Shown piece by piece: positions 7,904 to 16,562 of a stretch of 64,000 nt of DNA. The notes under the pieces were generated by a model, which had not been told where the DNA came from, did not search any database, and was given only the letters and a program-made list of their open reading frames with translations. Positions within the stretch are counted from its first letter, which is position 1. Each line of letters begins with the position of its first letter. The translations under genes and the position numbers were made by a program. Source of the stretch: Bacillus_AB infantis_B (GTDB lineage: Bacteria > Bacillota > Bacilli > Bacillales > Cytobacillaceae); NCBI RefSeq assembly GCF_008180445.1, contig NZ_VTER01000003.1, positions 434,001 through 498,000 of the forward strand. The letters are read 5' to 3'.

Positions 7904-9502
7904 TTACCTTCCGACGACGCCCATGCCGTTGATGATTTTGTCGAGCATTTCGTCCACTACGGTTATATTGCGTGCAGCAGCATTATAGGCATGCTGGAAT
8001 TTAATCATATTGGTCATTTCTTCATCGAGAGAAACGGCACTGACTGATTGCCGGCTCTTATCGACCGAATCCGCCAGAACTAAAGAATTCCTTGCATTCT
8101 TTTGGGCACTCTGGGAATCGACGCCAAGGCGGCCGATAATTCCAGAATAGTAGGTATCGAGATTTCCAGACGTCATAGAAGCTGGGAATCCTGCGTCACC
8201 CTTTGATAGGAAGCTGCCAAATGCTTTTGTCTTTATTTGGGACAATTCATGGGCATTGTCATTATCTCCCGATCCGCCATTGCTAGTTGCCGCTGCCGCG
8301 ATCAGGCTGGAATCAGCTAGTATATCTTTGTTTACTCTGATTTGCTGGGCTGGGTTATCCCCTTGAGACGGATCAAATTCAAAGAACGCTTTTCCTGGAT
8401 TGCCGCTCAGGTCGAATCCTGATTCATGAATCTTGTTGAATTCCATTGCGAACGCAGTGGTAAAATCATTCAGCTTCTGCAGCATATCCGGGTAGAAGCC
8501 TGTTTCATTTCCGGCACCATCCTTATAGCCGTAGCTTTTGATTAAACCTGACAGCTCACCTGAAAAGTTCATGCTAGGCAATGCTGCACCGCCGACCCGA
8601 ACCTCGGTGATCAGTCCGCTGACCAGCTCAAAATCTTCATTTGCAGCATCTGTTGTGTCAATAACCTCAAGAAGGTTGGGATCCTTAAGACCATCCTCCT
8701 TGGTCACATCAAGCAGCACAGCAGGGGGAGCAAATGACTTCCCGTCATCTCCGACAATCTCAATCTTATAAAGTCCTTCTGAAATGTCCTTTGCATGTCC
8801 GTAGTTATCCGGTTTTACATTGGTCACTTTTATATTAACCAGCTGTGAAAGCTGATCCACATATAGATCGCGCTCATCATAAAGGTCATTCGGCAGGTAT
8901 CCATTCGGCTCTACACTGGCGATCTGCTTGTTGAGCTCATTGATTTGCGAGACAAGGCCATTGATTTCTTTTACCTTGACGCCGATTTCGCTGCCGATGT
9001 CCTGCTGGACTCTTGATAGAGAGTTATAGTAGTAGTTTAAAGTGTCAGCCACCATCTGGCCGCTGGCCGCTGCTACATCACGGGCACCTGTGTTTTCCGT
9101 ATGGCTGGCGATATCCTGAAGGGAATTCCAGAACTTTTCCATCGTAGCGTGAAGACCGCTCTCTGATGGCTCGTTCATGATTTCCTCCATCTTGGTGAGC
9201 GATTCGCTCATGCTGTTATAGTAGCCGACCTTATTGGCTTCGACACGATATTGGAGGTCAAGGAAACCTTCACGGATCCGCTGAACAGAGCCTGCCTCCA
9301 CCCCTGTTCCCATCTGCCCCGGAATCTGCGGACGATTCATGGATGCTGCCGGGTATGGCGATGTCTGCTCAAAGTTGATGCGCTGGCGTGAAAAGCCTGG
9401 CGTGTTGGCGTTGGCGATATTGTGTCCTGTTACATATAAAGCGCTTTGCTGGGTGAACATGCCGCGGCGGGCTGTTTCGAGTCCCATAAAGGTTGAAAGC
9501 AT
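7904..9502 (-). CDS. flgK: Flagellar hook-associated protein FlgK
   Basis: A protein of 532 residues. The N-terminus MLSTFMGLETARRGMFTQQ and YVTGHNIANANTPGFSRQR carry the flagellar rod/hook signature, and the C-terminus (VSLDEEMTNMIKFQHAYNAA, then NGMGVVGR) is the conserved hook-basal C-domain. FlgK (HAP1) is the first junction protein on the hook. It follows flgN by 17 bp. Confidence 0.95.
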   Translation of the reverse strand: MLSTFMGLETARRGMFTQQSALYVTGHNIANANTPGFSRQRINFEQTSPYPAASMNRPQIPGQMGTGVEAGSVQRIREGFLDLQYRVEANKVGYYNSMSESLTKMEEIMNEPSESGLHATMEKFWNSLQDIASHTENTGARDVAAASGQMVADTLNYYYNSLSRVQQDIGSEIGVKVKEINGLVSQINELNKQIASVEPNGYLPNDLYDERDLYVDQLSQLVNIKVTNVKPDNYGHAKDISEGLYKIEIVGDDGKSFAPPAVLLDVTKEDGLKDPNLLEVIDTTDAANEDFELVSGLITEVRVGGAALPSMNFSGELSGLIKSYGYKDGAGNETGFYPDMLQKLNDFTTAFAMEFNKIHESGFDLSGNPGKAFFEFDPSQGDNPAQQIRVNKDILADSSLIAAAATSNGGSGDNDNAHELSQIKTKAFGSFLSKGDAGFPASMTSGNLDTYYSGIIGRLGVDSQSAQKNARNSLVLADSVDKSRQSVSAVSLDEEMTNMIKFQHAYNAAARNITVVDEMLDKIINGMGVVGR

Positions 9503-9519
9503 GGTGATTCCTCCGTCTC

Positions 9520-10002
9520 TTAGGCTTTCGAGTTAAACAGCCCTTGAGAAGGAAGCTGTTTGTTCTGCTGGCCGGCTGCTGGTCCGTAATTGATATTCTC
9601 CGGCTGCGGCCTCATCAGATTCATGGATACATTGATATACTGCAAGCTCTGGTCAAGCAGCTGCTGATTCAGGTCATTGGCTTCTTTTATATGAAGGATG
9701 GCTTCTGCCAGCTCTTCCGTCAAACCGGCCAGCTTTTCCTGGTCCGGAAGGCTGAGAACCTCCAGACAGTCTGAAATCGTCGGATTCGCTTTCCCCGGTA
9801 CCAGGGCCGCTGCTGTTTTCTGCCTGTCATTTTCAATCCTTCTAATTGCAGCCACATGGGTCTGTTCTTCTTTTAAAATCTGGCTGAGGGCTTCAGTGTC
9901 CCCTGCCTTGATGATGCCGGTTTTCCGGGCTGACAGCTCAGAAAGACTTTTATGGAGCCTGATGAGCTTCGTCATACTCTCGAGCAATGCTTCAGCGGAC
10001 AT
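9520..10002 (-). CDS. flgN: FlgN-type flagellar export chaperone (YvyG)
   Basis: A protein of 160 residues, mostly helical (MSAEALLESMTKLIRLHKSL, then LNQQLLDQSLQYINVSMNLM). FlgN chaperones FlgK and FlgL and delivers them to the export apparatus. Its place between flgM and flgK is the standard Bacillus order, and the length fits YvyG. Confidence 0.9.
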   Translation of the reverse strand: MSAEALLESMTKLIRLHKSLSELSARKTGIIKAGDTEALSQILKEEQTHVAAIRRIENDRQKTAAALVPGKANPTISDCLEVLSLPDQEKLAGLTEELAEAILHIKEANDLNQQLLDQSLQYINVSMNLMRPQPENINYGPAAGQQNKQLPSQGLFNSKA

Positions 10003-10020
10003 GAAGTCCCCTCCCTTCTG

Positions 10021-10287
10021 TTAATTCTTTGTATAATAATCAAGAAGGCTTTCCGCCATTTCTTTCGGGTTTACTTTATATTTGCCGTTCTCGACCTGGA
10101 TGCGCAGCTCCTCTACTCTTGCCTGGCGCTGCTGGTCGATTTTGGAGGTTTGCTGCATTTCCTTGGCAGCCGAAGAAATCTCTACCTTATCCGCGGCTTT
10201 TTTCGCCTGGGCATTGGCAGTGTCCAGCTTGTTCTGCTGGCGTTTGTATGGGTTAATTCCTGAAGGTCCGAAATTATTAATCTTCAT
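10021..10287 (-). CDS. flgM: Anti-sigma-D factor FlgM
   Basis: A protein of 88 residues starting MKINNFGPSGINPYKRQQNK, with DKVEISSAAKEMQQTSKI in the middle and a C-terminal helix VNPKEMAESLLDYYTKN. FlgM binds and inhibits SigD until it is exported through the finished hook. A SigD promoter lies 40-66 bp upstream, giving the usual autoregulatory loop. flgN follows after 18 bp. Confidence 0.95.
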   Translation of the reverse strand: MKINNFGPSGINPYKRQQNKLDTANAQAKKAADKVEISSAAKEMQQTSKIDQQRQARVEELRIQVENGKYKVNPKEMAESLLDYYTKN

Positions 10288-10326
10288 TGTTTTCCCTCGC
10301 TTTCGACCGAACTAGTCTTTCCTCTA

Positions 10327-10353
10327 TTATCGGCTATGCCGGCAGTTTTTTTA
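10327..10353 (-). promoter_or_regulatory. SigD promoter of flgM operon
   Basis: TAAA, 15 nt, GCCGATAA on the minus strand in the yvyF-flgM interval. It would drive flgM-flgN-flgK-flgL and perhaps on to csrA. Confidence 0.8.
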
Positions 10354-10400
10354 ATAAAAAGAGCAAAAAGGAAGAAAATGCATCTATTTGCCTATATTCT

Positions 10401-10817
10401 TTACTTGTCATTGATTGAAAAATAGGTGCCTTGCTTCTCCTTAAGCGCCATCTGCTTTTTCCGCTCTTCTTCAGCCTGTAAGGTGTTTATATCCTTCCGC
10501 AGCTCTTTTGCACATTTTTGGCAGATCTTCCCTTCGCGGATGTATGCTCCGCATTTATCACAAGGATATCCGAGATTCGGGAATTGAGCCAGCTTCAGCT
10601 TGCCTGTACGGATGAATTTTAAAATCAGCGCTTCTTCGATCCCTGTCGCATCAACCACCTGCTGCATTGTCGCCGTCCGGTTTTCTCTTTTGCGGATATA
10701 TTGATAAACCGTTTCGTACTTCAGCTCCTCTTCCTTCCAGCAGTCATTGCATATATCACGGAATTGATTTTTTACAAATACCTTGTCGCATTGTGGGCAA
10801 TTCGCCAGTTCAGCCAT
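10401..10817 (-). CDS. yvyF: YvyF family flagellar operon protein, two zinc ribbons
   Basis: A protein of 138 residues with two CxxC pairs at the N-terminus (CPQCDKV and CNDCW) and two more near the C-terminus (CDKCGAY and CQKC). A helix-turn-helix-like middle (RTATMQQVVDATGIEEALI) separates them. It matches the YvyF family found before flgM in Bacillus. Known work names it only as a regulator-like flagellar operon protein, so its exact task is unknown. The two zinc-binding sites suggest a small nucleic acid- or protein-binding adaptor. Confidence 0.88.
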   Translation of the reverse strand: MAELANCPQCDKVFVKNQFRDICNDCWKEEELKYETVYQYIRKRENRTATMQQVVDATGIEEALILKFIRTGKLKLAQFPNLGYPCDKCGAYIREGKICQKCAKELRKDINTLQAEEERKKQMALKEKQGTYFSINDK

Positions 10818-10855
10818 GATAATTCTCTCCTAAATAGCGTATATAGTGGTCACGG

Positions 10856-11575
10856 TCACCCTCTTGCCAGTGTGAGAGACATGATGTAAGCCGCTCCCGC
10901 CTGTTTCAGCGGCAGGGCGGCATGCCGGAGGGTGCTTCCTGTAGTATATATATCGTCAATGAGGAGGATGTTTTTAGCTTCAAATGTGGCGGAGGTGCTT
11001 ATTTGAAAGATTTCGCTGAGATGGATTCTTTCTGCGCGGGATTTTTTGGACTGCTTTTCGGTGTGAATTCTGTTGAGAAGATGGGATGGTGCATGGCCTG
11101 CGGTGATGATGAGGGCTTCGGCCTGGTTGAAGCCGCGCTCGTAGAGGCGCTCGCTGCTGAGCGGGATGGGGATGATAAGGTCTGGTTTGAGGGTTTCTAT
11201 GTTTCTTTTTATCTTCTGTTTAAACACATTGGCCAATATGTAGTCTCCTCTGTATTTATAGCGGGCAATCAGCTCCTGTAGGAAGCCGTTGTAGGTGTAC
11301 AGAGAGATATTTCTGTTGAGGACAGCTTTCCATTCGGGGTCTTTTTCCCAGCGGATGCAGTCATAGCATGTGTTGCCTTCGACGAACTGTGGGTCCAGCC
11401 CCTGCAGTTTCCGACCACAGATTTTGCATAAAGTCCCCTTTAACTCTTCAAAGCTTTCTTCACACTCCCTGCATATCACCTTCTCTTCCGTCCTTGTGAA
11501 CAGCTCCTGCCAGCCGATTTCCGCATCAATCTCTTTGTGGCAAATTAGGCAATGGTCAGCTTGAAAAAGATTCAT
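10856..11575 (-). CDS. comFC: Competence protein ComFC, phosphoribosyltransferase-like
   Basis: A protein of 239 residues. The N-terminus has zinc-binding pairs (CLICHKE, CRECEES, CKICGRK, CYDC), and the C-terminus has the PRTase PRPP loop ILLIDDIYTTGSTLRHAA. ComFC is needed for DNA uptake during transformation and interacts with ComFA. It overlaps the 3' end of comFA by 20 bp. The comFB gene that separates the two in B. subtilis is absent here. Confidence 0.94.
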   Translation of the reverse strand: MNLFQADHCLICHKEIDAEIGWQELFTRTEEKVICRECEESFEELKGTLCKICGRKLQGLDPQFVEGNTCYDCIRWEKDPEWKAVLNRNISLYTYNGFLQELIARYKYRGDYILANVFKQKIKRNIETLKPDLIIPIPLSSERLYERGFNQAEALIITAGHAPSHLLNRIHTEKQSKKSRAERIHLSEIFQISTSATFEAKNILLIDDIYTTGSTLRHAALPLKQAGAAYIMSLTLARG

Positions 11576-13049
11576 ATAAGATCAGCCCCCTTCGTTTCGC
11601 TTCCCTGTTCATTCCTCTAATCTGATTTCTTGCTTTGAGCATTTCTTCTGTTTTGCCGAAGTGGAAAAAGGTGATGGTGCCGCTGGGATGATCTGCGCTC
11701 CTGCCGACGCGGCCGGAGATTTGGACGAGGGCGCTTTCAGTAAAGACGTGGTGATCGGATCCGATGACGGCTACGTCGATGTTCGGGAAGGTTACGCCTC
11801 TTTCCAGGATGGTAGTGGTCAGTAGGATCTGAGTTTCTTTGCTGCGCATTTTTTGGACTTTCTCTTTGCGGCCAGGATCTTCGGCATGGACAGAGTCTGT
11901 GTGGGGATGGAGCTTTTGTATTAGCGGCAATGCTGCTTCCATGATGTCTATTCGGGGGAAGAACAGAAGGATTTGTTTTGAGGTTTGGATGCGGAGGCTG
12001 ATCCAGCTGATGAGCGACGCGGGCAATCTGTCTTTCTTTAAAAGCTTCTCCCAATTTCCACACCAGCGGTATTCCGGGACAGGGAGCGGATGGCGGTGGT
12101 AGCGCGCCGGAATGGTGACGTGGTCCCTTTTACCGGATGAGCAGTCTCTCTGCCATTTTTGGTTAGGTGTGGCGGTTAGATAGATCATGGAGGACTCAGG
12201 CTTTCTTGCCTGCTGGACGGCGTATTGGAGGGTGGCATCGACTGAGTATGGGAAAGCATCCACTTCATCCAGGATGATAGTGTCGAATGCCTGGTAAAAG
12301 CGGAAGAGCTGGTGTGTGGTGGCGATGGTGAGCGGGGCGTAGAGATGGCGGTCTTCGCTGCCACCATAGAGGGAGGCAACCGTTATTTCTGGGAATACTT
12401 TTTTCAGGCGAGGTGTGAGTTCGAGGACTACATCGGTCCGCGGTGTGGCGAGGCAGACTCTTTTTCCGGATTGGAGGGCATGGTCGATTCCTTCGAACAG
12501 GACCTCAGTTTTTCCGGCGCCGCATACCGCCCAGACCAGGAGATCTTTGTTTTGATGAATTGCTTGTGATGTGCGGTCGGAGGCAGTCTGCTGGCCGTCG
12601 GAAAGATTGCCTGCCCATTCCAGGTAGGTGTTTGGCTGTGGGTGGGGTGGTTTCGGGCCTTGCCAGCTGACGAGCGGGGTGCAGGAGCTGACCCGGCCCA
12701 TCATGATGCAGCTTCGGCAGTAGAGGCAGTCTTCTTCGCATCTGGCGCAGGGGAATTTTGCGAAAAGGTGAGTTTGAGTGTTGCCGCAGCGGGCACATTG
12801 AGGCTTTTTTCCGGTGAGGAGGATGCCTGGGCGGTAGATGATGTGTCCGTTTTGGTAGTGCTGGTCGATTTCTTGTGGTGTGAAAGGGAGTTCGTCTGTG
12901 AGTAGCTGCTTTCCGGTGAGCATTTCGGCCAGTTTTTCGTCAGGATTGAAGGCTGGATTGAGGGGAATAGCCCGAATTTCAGTGAGTTTGGAGATTGGTG
13001 TGCCATTTGGGTCCTGGATGAGGCGCCCTTCTTGGATTTTGAACTTCAA
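11556..13049 (-). CDS. comFA: Competence DNA-translocating helicase ComFA
   Basis: A protein of 497 residues. Four CxxC pairs (CARCGNT, CARCEED, CLYCRSC) around residues 80-120 form the zinc domain. They are followed by Walker A CGAGKTEVLF, the DEAD-box variant DEVD (IILDEVDAF) and the C-terminal GRVGR arginine motif. ComFA powers single-stranded DNA import through ComEC. The start is a TTG at 13049, preceded by AAAGGATG. An unusual 20-bp-period repeat array lies directly upstream. Confidence 0.94.
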   Translation of the reverse strand: MKFKIQEGRLIQDPNGTPISKLTEIRAIPLNPAFNPDEKLAEMLTGKQLLTDELPFTPQEIDQHYQNGHIIYRPGILLTGKKPQCARCGNTQTHLFAKFPCARCEEDCLYCRSCIMMGRVSSCTPLVSWQGPKPPHPQPNTYLEWAGNLSDGQQTASDRTSQAIHQNKDLLVWAVCGAGKTEVLFEGIDHALQSGKRVCLATPRTDVVLELTPRLKKVFPEITVASLYGGSEDRHLYAPLTIATTHQLFRFYQAFDTIILDEVDAFPYSVDATLQYAVQQARKPESSMIYLTATPNQKWQRDCSSGKRDHVTIPARYHRHPLPVPEYRWCGNWEKLLKKDRLPASLISWISLRIQTSKQILLFFPRIDIMEAALPLIQKLHPHTDSVHAEDPGRKEKVQKMRSKETQILLTTTILERGVTFPNIDVAVIGSDHHVFTESALVQISGRVGRSADHPSGTITFFHFGKTEEMLKARNQIRGMNREAKRRGLILYESFSS

Positions 13050-13069
13050 AACTAATCATCCTTTCCTGT

Positions 13070-13340
13070 TTATTTGCGGGATTTTGGATATATTTGCGAG
13101 TTTTGAGTTTTATTTGCGACTTTTTCATTTTATTTGCTAGTCCACCCTATTTATTTGCGACTTTCCCGATATATTTGCGACCTCGCCCTTGGGCAGCCTT
13201 CCCCGCGAGATGTTGCATTTCCCTTTTATTAGCAACTTTTCTGATATATTAGCAACTTTTTTCTTTTATTAGCAACTTTCCCCATATATTAGCAACTTTC
13301 CATTTTTATTAGCAACTTCCACCATATATTAGCAACTCGC
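13070..13340. repeat. Tandem array with 20-bp period between comFA and ppaC
   Basis: The heptamer ATTTGCG (or one-base variants) begins at 13072, 13092, 13112, 13132, 13153 and 13173. After a degraded stretch, ATTAGCA begins at 13228, 13248, 13268, 13288, 13308 and 13328, almost exactly every 20 bp. In the second half the units alternate TTTTATTAGCAAC and ATATATTAGCAAC, giving a 40-bp higher-order unit. No reading frame runs through it. This fills most of the 425-bp gap between the genes. A TATAAT for ppaC lies at 13431-13436. Confidence 0.9.
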
Positions 13341-13474
13341 CCCCTTCCCACAATCTGCCCTACCCAAAATCCGCCCACCCAACCCGCCACACCCCAAACT
13401 CTCCCCCTAGATTCCCCCCACAATTTCCTCTATAATAAACCATGAAGAATCCACCTAAAAAAGGAGATTTACAT

Positions 13475-14404
13475 ATGGAAAAAACCTTAATTTTCGGACA
13501 TAAAAATCCAGATACAGATACAATCTGCTCAGCCCTGGCATACGCTGATCTGAAAACACAGCTTGGCCAGGAAGTCGAAGCGGTGCGCCTTGGCGAGATC
13601 AACGGCGAAACGCAGCATGCGCTGACAAAATTCAACGCTGAACCCCCCCGCCTGATCAGCAATGTGGCTGACGAAGCGCAAACTGTCATTCTTGTAGACC
13701 ACAATGAACGCCAGCAAAGCGCAGACGGAATCGAGAGTGTGCGTGTGGCTGAGGTTATCGACCACCACCGTATCGCCAATTTTGAAACGAGCGATCCTTT
13801 GTACTACCGCTGCGAGCCTGTCGGCTGTACGGCGACGATCCTGAACAAAATGTACAAGGAAAACAACAAGAGCATTCCAAAAGAAATCGCCGGCCTGATG
13901 CTGTCAGCGATAATCTCTGATTCCCTGCTTTTCAAATCACCAACCTGCACAGACGAAGATGTGAAAGCTGCACATGAGCTTGCGGAAATCGCGGGTGTGG
14001 ATGCGGAAGAGTATGGCCTTGAGATGCTGAAGGCTGGTGCCGACCTGAGCGATAAATCAGCTGCACAGCTTGTCAGCCTGGATGCGAAGGAATTCCAGAT
14101 GGGTTCTGCTAAAGTGGAAGTGGCGCAGGTGAACGCCGTTGACACGAATGATGTGTTTGCGCTTGAAGAGGAATTGCGTGCGGTGATCAACAGCACAATC
14201 GAGGAAAAGGGCTTGGATCTGTTCCTGTTTGTTGCAACTAACATCCTGACAAACGATTCTGTAGCACTTGCACTGGGCAAGGAAACAGCTGCTGTCGAGA
14301 AAGCATTCAATGTGGTGCTTGCGGATGAAAAGGCTGTCCTGCAGGGTGTTGTTTCACGTAAAAAACAAATCGTTCCTAACCTGACTGACGCACTGACAAA
14401 GTAA
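13475..14404 (+). CDS. ppaC: Manganese-dependent inorganic pyrophosphatase
   Basis: A protein of 309 residues starting MEKTLIFGHKNPDTDTIC. The GHKNPDTDT motif, the later DHNE and the DHH triad (VIDHHRIANF) supply the metal ligands of the DHH-family II pyrophosphatases; KKQIVPNL near the C-terminus binds the phosphate. It hydrolyses pyrophosphate and so drives biosynthetic reactions. The ATG at 13475 was chosen over an upstream in-frame ATG because AAAAGGAGAT precedes it. In B. subtilis ppaC is not beside comF; here it stands between comFA and degV with its own terminator. Confidence 0.97.
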   Translation: MEKTLIFGHKNPDTDTICSALAYADLKTQLGQEVEAVRLGEINGETQHALTKFNAEPPRLISNVADEAQTVILVDHNERQQSADGIESVRVAEVIDHHRIANFETSDPLYYRCEPVGCTATILNKMYKENNKSIPKEIAGLMLSAIISDSLLFKSPTCTDEDVKAAHELAEIAGVDAEEYGLEMLKAGADLSDKSAAQLVSLDAKEFQMGSAKVEVAQVNAVDTNDVFALEEELRAVINSTIEEKGLDLFLFVATNILTNDSVALALGKETAAVEKAFNVVLADEKAVLQGVVSRKKQIVPNLTDALTK

Positions 14405-14410
14405 AAAGTA

Positions 14411-14443
14411 GCCGCTCCGACAAAATTCCGGAGCGGCATTTTT
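14411..14443. terminator. Bidirectional terminator, ppaC/degV
   Basis: GCCGCTCCG and CGGAGCGGC form a 9-bp stem followed by ATTTTTTATTT on the plus strand, with A-rich sequence on the other side. It serves the two convergent genes. Confidence 0.88.
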
Positions 14444-15282
14444 TATTTCTTATACCAGCCAAGCCCCATTGAGCCTTCGCCAAGATGCGTGCCGATGACC
14501 GGGCCGAAGTAGCCAATCATGAATTCGACGTTCGGCAGCTCTTTTTCCAGCTCTGCTTTCCACTCGTCAGCTTCCTTCTCACGATTCGCGTGGATGATGA
14601 CGGCGCGGTAATCACCGCCGCCGGCAGCAGCATCGCCAAGAAGGTCGGCAATCCGCTTCATCGCTTTTTTGCGTGTGCGGATTTTTTCAAATGGCACGAT
14701 GACCTTGTCCTGGAAATGGAGAAGCGGCTTGACCTGAAGCAGGCTCCCGATCAATGCCTGGGCGCTTGAAAGACGGCCGCCGCGCTGGAGATGGGAAAGG
14801 TCGTCCACCATGAAGTAGGCACGGACCGTCTGTTTCATTTCCTCCAGGCGGGACATGATATCCTGCGGATCCTTGCCGGCAGCTGCCATCTCTGCCGCTT
14901 CAATGACATAGAAGCCCTGGACCATGCAGCTGATTTCAGAATCAAACGGATACGCCCTGATTCCTTCAACCATGCTCCCTGCAGTGGCGGCTCCCTGAAA
15001 GGTTCCGCTGATGCCGCTCGACAGATGGATGCTGATGACCGCATCATAGTCGGCCGACAATTTTTCAAAAAGCTCCACGAATTGGCCAGTCGATGGCTGT
15101 GAGGTCGTCGGCAGCTCCTTATGCTTTACTTCTTCATAAAATGCTTCTGCTGTAATTTCTACCTCTTCCTCGTATGTTTCGTTTCCGAAAATGACGCTGA
15201 GAGGAATCATATGTATGTTCAGTCGATCCCGCAATTCCTTCGGGATGTATGCAGTACTGTCTGTTACTACGGCTGTTCTCAT
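14443..15282 (-). CDS. degV: DegV family fatty-acid-binding protein
   Basis: A protein of 279 residues starting MRTAVVTDSTAYIPKEL, with SQPSTGQFVELFE and VISIHLSSGISGTFQGA around residues 60-95, the DegV lipid-binding signatures. A later VDDLSHLQRGGRLSSAQALIG is also typical. DegV proteins bind one fatty acid, which FakA phosphorylates for phospholipid synthesis. Its position next to degU/degS matches B. subtilis, though the sda gene and a terminator separate them here. Confidence 0.93.
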   Translation of the reverse strand: MRTAVVTDSTAYIPKELRDRLNIHMIPLSVIFGNETYEEEVEITAEAFYEEVKHKELPTTSQPSTGQFVELFEKLSADYDAVISIHLSSGISGTFQGAATAGSMVEGIRAYPFDSEISCMVQGFYVIEAAEMAAAGKDPQDIMSRLEEMKQTVRAYFMVDDLSHLQRGGRLSSAQALIGSLLQVKPLLHFQDKVIVPFEKIRTRKKAMKRIADLLGDAAAGGGDYRAVIIHANREKEADEWKAELEKELPNVEFMIGYFGPVIGTHLGEGSMGLGWYKK

Positions 15283-15422
15283 ATAAAGAGTACCATCCTT
15301 TGTTTTTTCTCTACTATATGTCCAATTTATATTTTATATGAAAACAAGGGAAAATCCTAGGGAGAAAAGAAAGCTTAATATTTGAGGATCACAATTGTAA
15401 TGCGGCGAAAAAGAGAGGGGCA

Positions 15423-15575
15423 TTAATTAGAAGCTACGGGCAGGAGATGCGAGAGCTGCCTCCGGTTGATTTCATCAGCGATCAGCCGAATAAAATCAGT
15501 ATCCACATCACAAAGCAGGGCATCCTCGAAAACTTTAAACAAATTCTCATCAGATAAAAGCAGCAGGCTGGACAT
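15423..15575 (-). CDS. sda: Sporulation histidine kinase inhibitor Sda
   Basis: A 50-residue protein that starts MSSLLLLSDENLFKVFEDAL and continues DVDTDFIRLIADEINRR with a C-terminal HLLPVASN. The LSDE..L..F, DFI.LI..EI.RR.L pattern is the Sda hairpin helix. Sda binds sporulation kinase KinA and blocks the phosphorelay when replication is disturbed. GGAGG lies 10 nt before the ATG. It lies between degV and the degU terminator, a location different from the usual B. subtilis one. A short protein, but the pattern match is good. Confidence 0.85.
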   Translation of the reverse strand: MSSLLLLSDENLFKVFEDALLCDVDTDFIRLIADEINRRQLSHLLPVASN

Positions 15576-15667
15576 ATGTTCAAAACCTCCATCTATTACT
15601 TTTATCCTATTTTTAACACAAGATTACATATATTGTAAACTAGTATTTTTCATATATCTATTATGCA

Positions 15668-15696
15668 TAAAAAAAGAGCACGCTCAGGCGTGCCCC
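15668..15696 (-). terminator. Terminator of degU
   Basis: GGCACGC-CTGA-GCGTGC followed by CTTTTTTT on the minus strand, five bases after the degU stop. Confidence 0.9.
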
Positions 15697-15700
15697 TCCA

Positions 15701-16384
15701 TTATCTCACTTCAACCCAGCCGTTCTTGATGGCTACAACAACAGCCTGGGTGCGGTCATTCACATTCATTTTCTGCAGGATGTTACTCACATGGTTCTTA
15801 ACCGTTTTTTCACTGATGAACAATGCTTCGCCGATTCCGCGGTTGCTTTTTCCGTCAGCAAGGAGCTGAAGGACTTCGCATTCCCGGCGCGTGAGCAGAT
15901 GCAGCGGGCGGCGGATTTCCACTTGTGTGTATCCTTCGCTGCTGCCATTTTCATCAGATGCCAGGCGGCGGTATTCTTTGACAAGATTATGGGTTACCTT
16001 TGGATGCAGGTAAGAGCCTCCATCAGCCACCACTTTGACCGCTTCAACAAGTGCGTCGGCATCCATTTCCTTCAGCAGATAGCCGCTTGCTCCTGTTTTC
16101 AGTGCATGTGTTACATAGTTCTCATCATCATGGATGGAAAGGATGATGACTTTTGCATCCGGATATTTTTCGACTAATTGCTTGGTCGCTTCCACACCGT
16201 TGATTGTCGGCATGTTGATATCCATGATCACGACATCCGGGTTATATTCTTCAACAAGACCCAGCGCTTCATTTCCGTCATCGCCTTCTGCGACAACTTC
16301 AAATGTCTTTTCAAAATCAAGAATACGTTTAACCCCTTCTCTAAACAACTGATGATCATCGATAATGACGATTTTTGTAGTCAA
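15701..16384 (-). CDS. degU: Two-component response regulator DegU
   Basis: A protein of 227 residues. The receiver domain starts MTTKIVIIDDHQLFREGVKR, with phospho-acceptor Asp in VVIMDINMPTI (about D56) and Lys in LLKEMDADALVE. The LuxR-type HTH follows at about 160-222 (LTRRECEVLQLLADGKSNRG, then VSNILQKMNVNDRTQAV). DegU controls exoenzymes, competence, motility and biofilm in Bacillus. DegS, its kinase, is encoded upstream after 178 bp. Confidence 0.97.
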   Translation of the reverse strand: MTTKIVIIDDHQLFREGVKRILDFEKTFEVVAEGDDGNEALGLVEEYNPDVVIMDINMPTINGVEATKQLVEKYPDAKVIILSIHDDENYVTHALKTGASGYLLKEMDADALVEAVKVVADGGSYLHPKVTHNLVKEYRRLASDENGSSEGYTQVEIRRPLHLLTRRECEVLQLLADGKSNRGIGEALFISEKTVKNHVSNILQKMNVNDRTQAVVVAIKNGWVEVR

Positions 16385-16562
16385 TTGCTTCGCCTCCCAA
16401 ATTTCCGTAAGTTTATCTCTTTTTTTATACTGTTAGTTTTAAATAATAGGGATCTCTATCATTATAGCTTTTTCAAGCCCTATTTGAACCTATCTTTTTT
16501 TCACAACTCTCTTAGAATATTGCTTCTTCGCCGCTGGCATTTCTATTAAAGGAGAAAGCGGC

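Noticed and set aside
13070..13340. CRISPR or iteron origin
   Set aside because: Units are too short and continuous for CRISPR. No rep gene or DnaA boxes are visible nearby.
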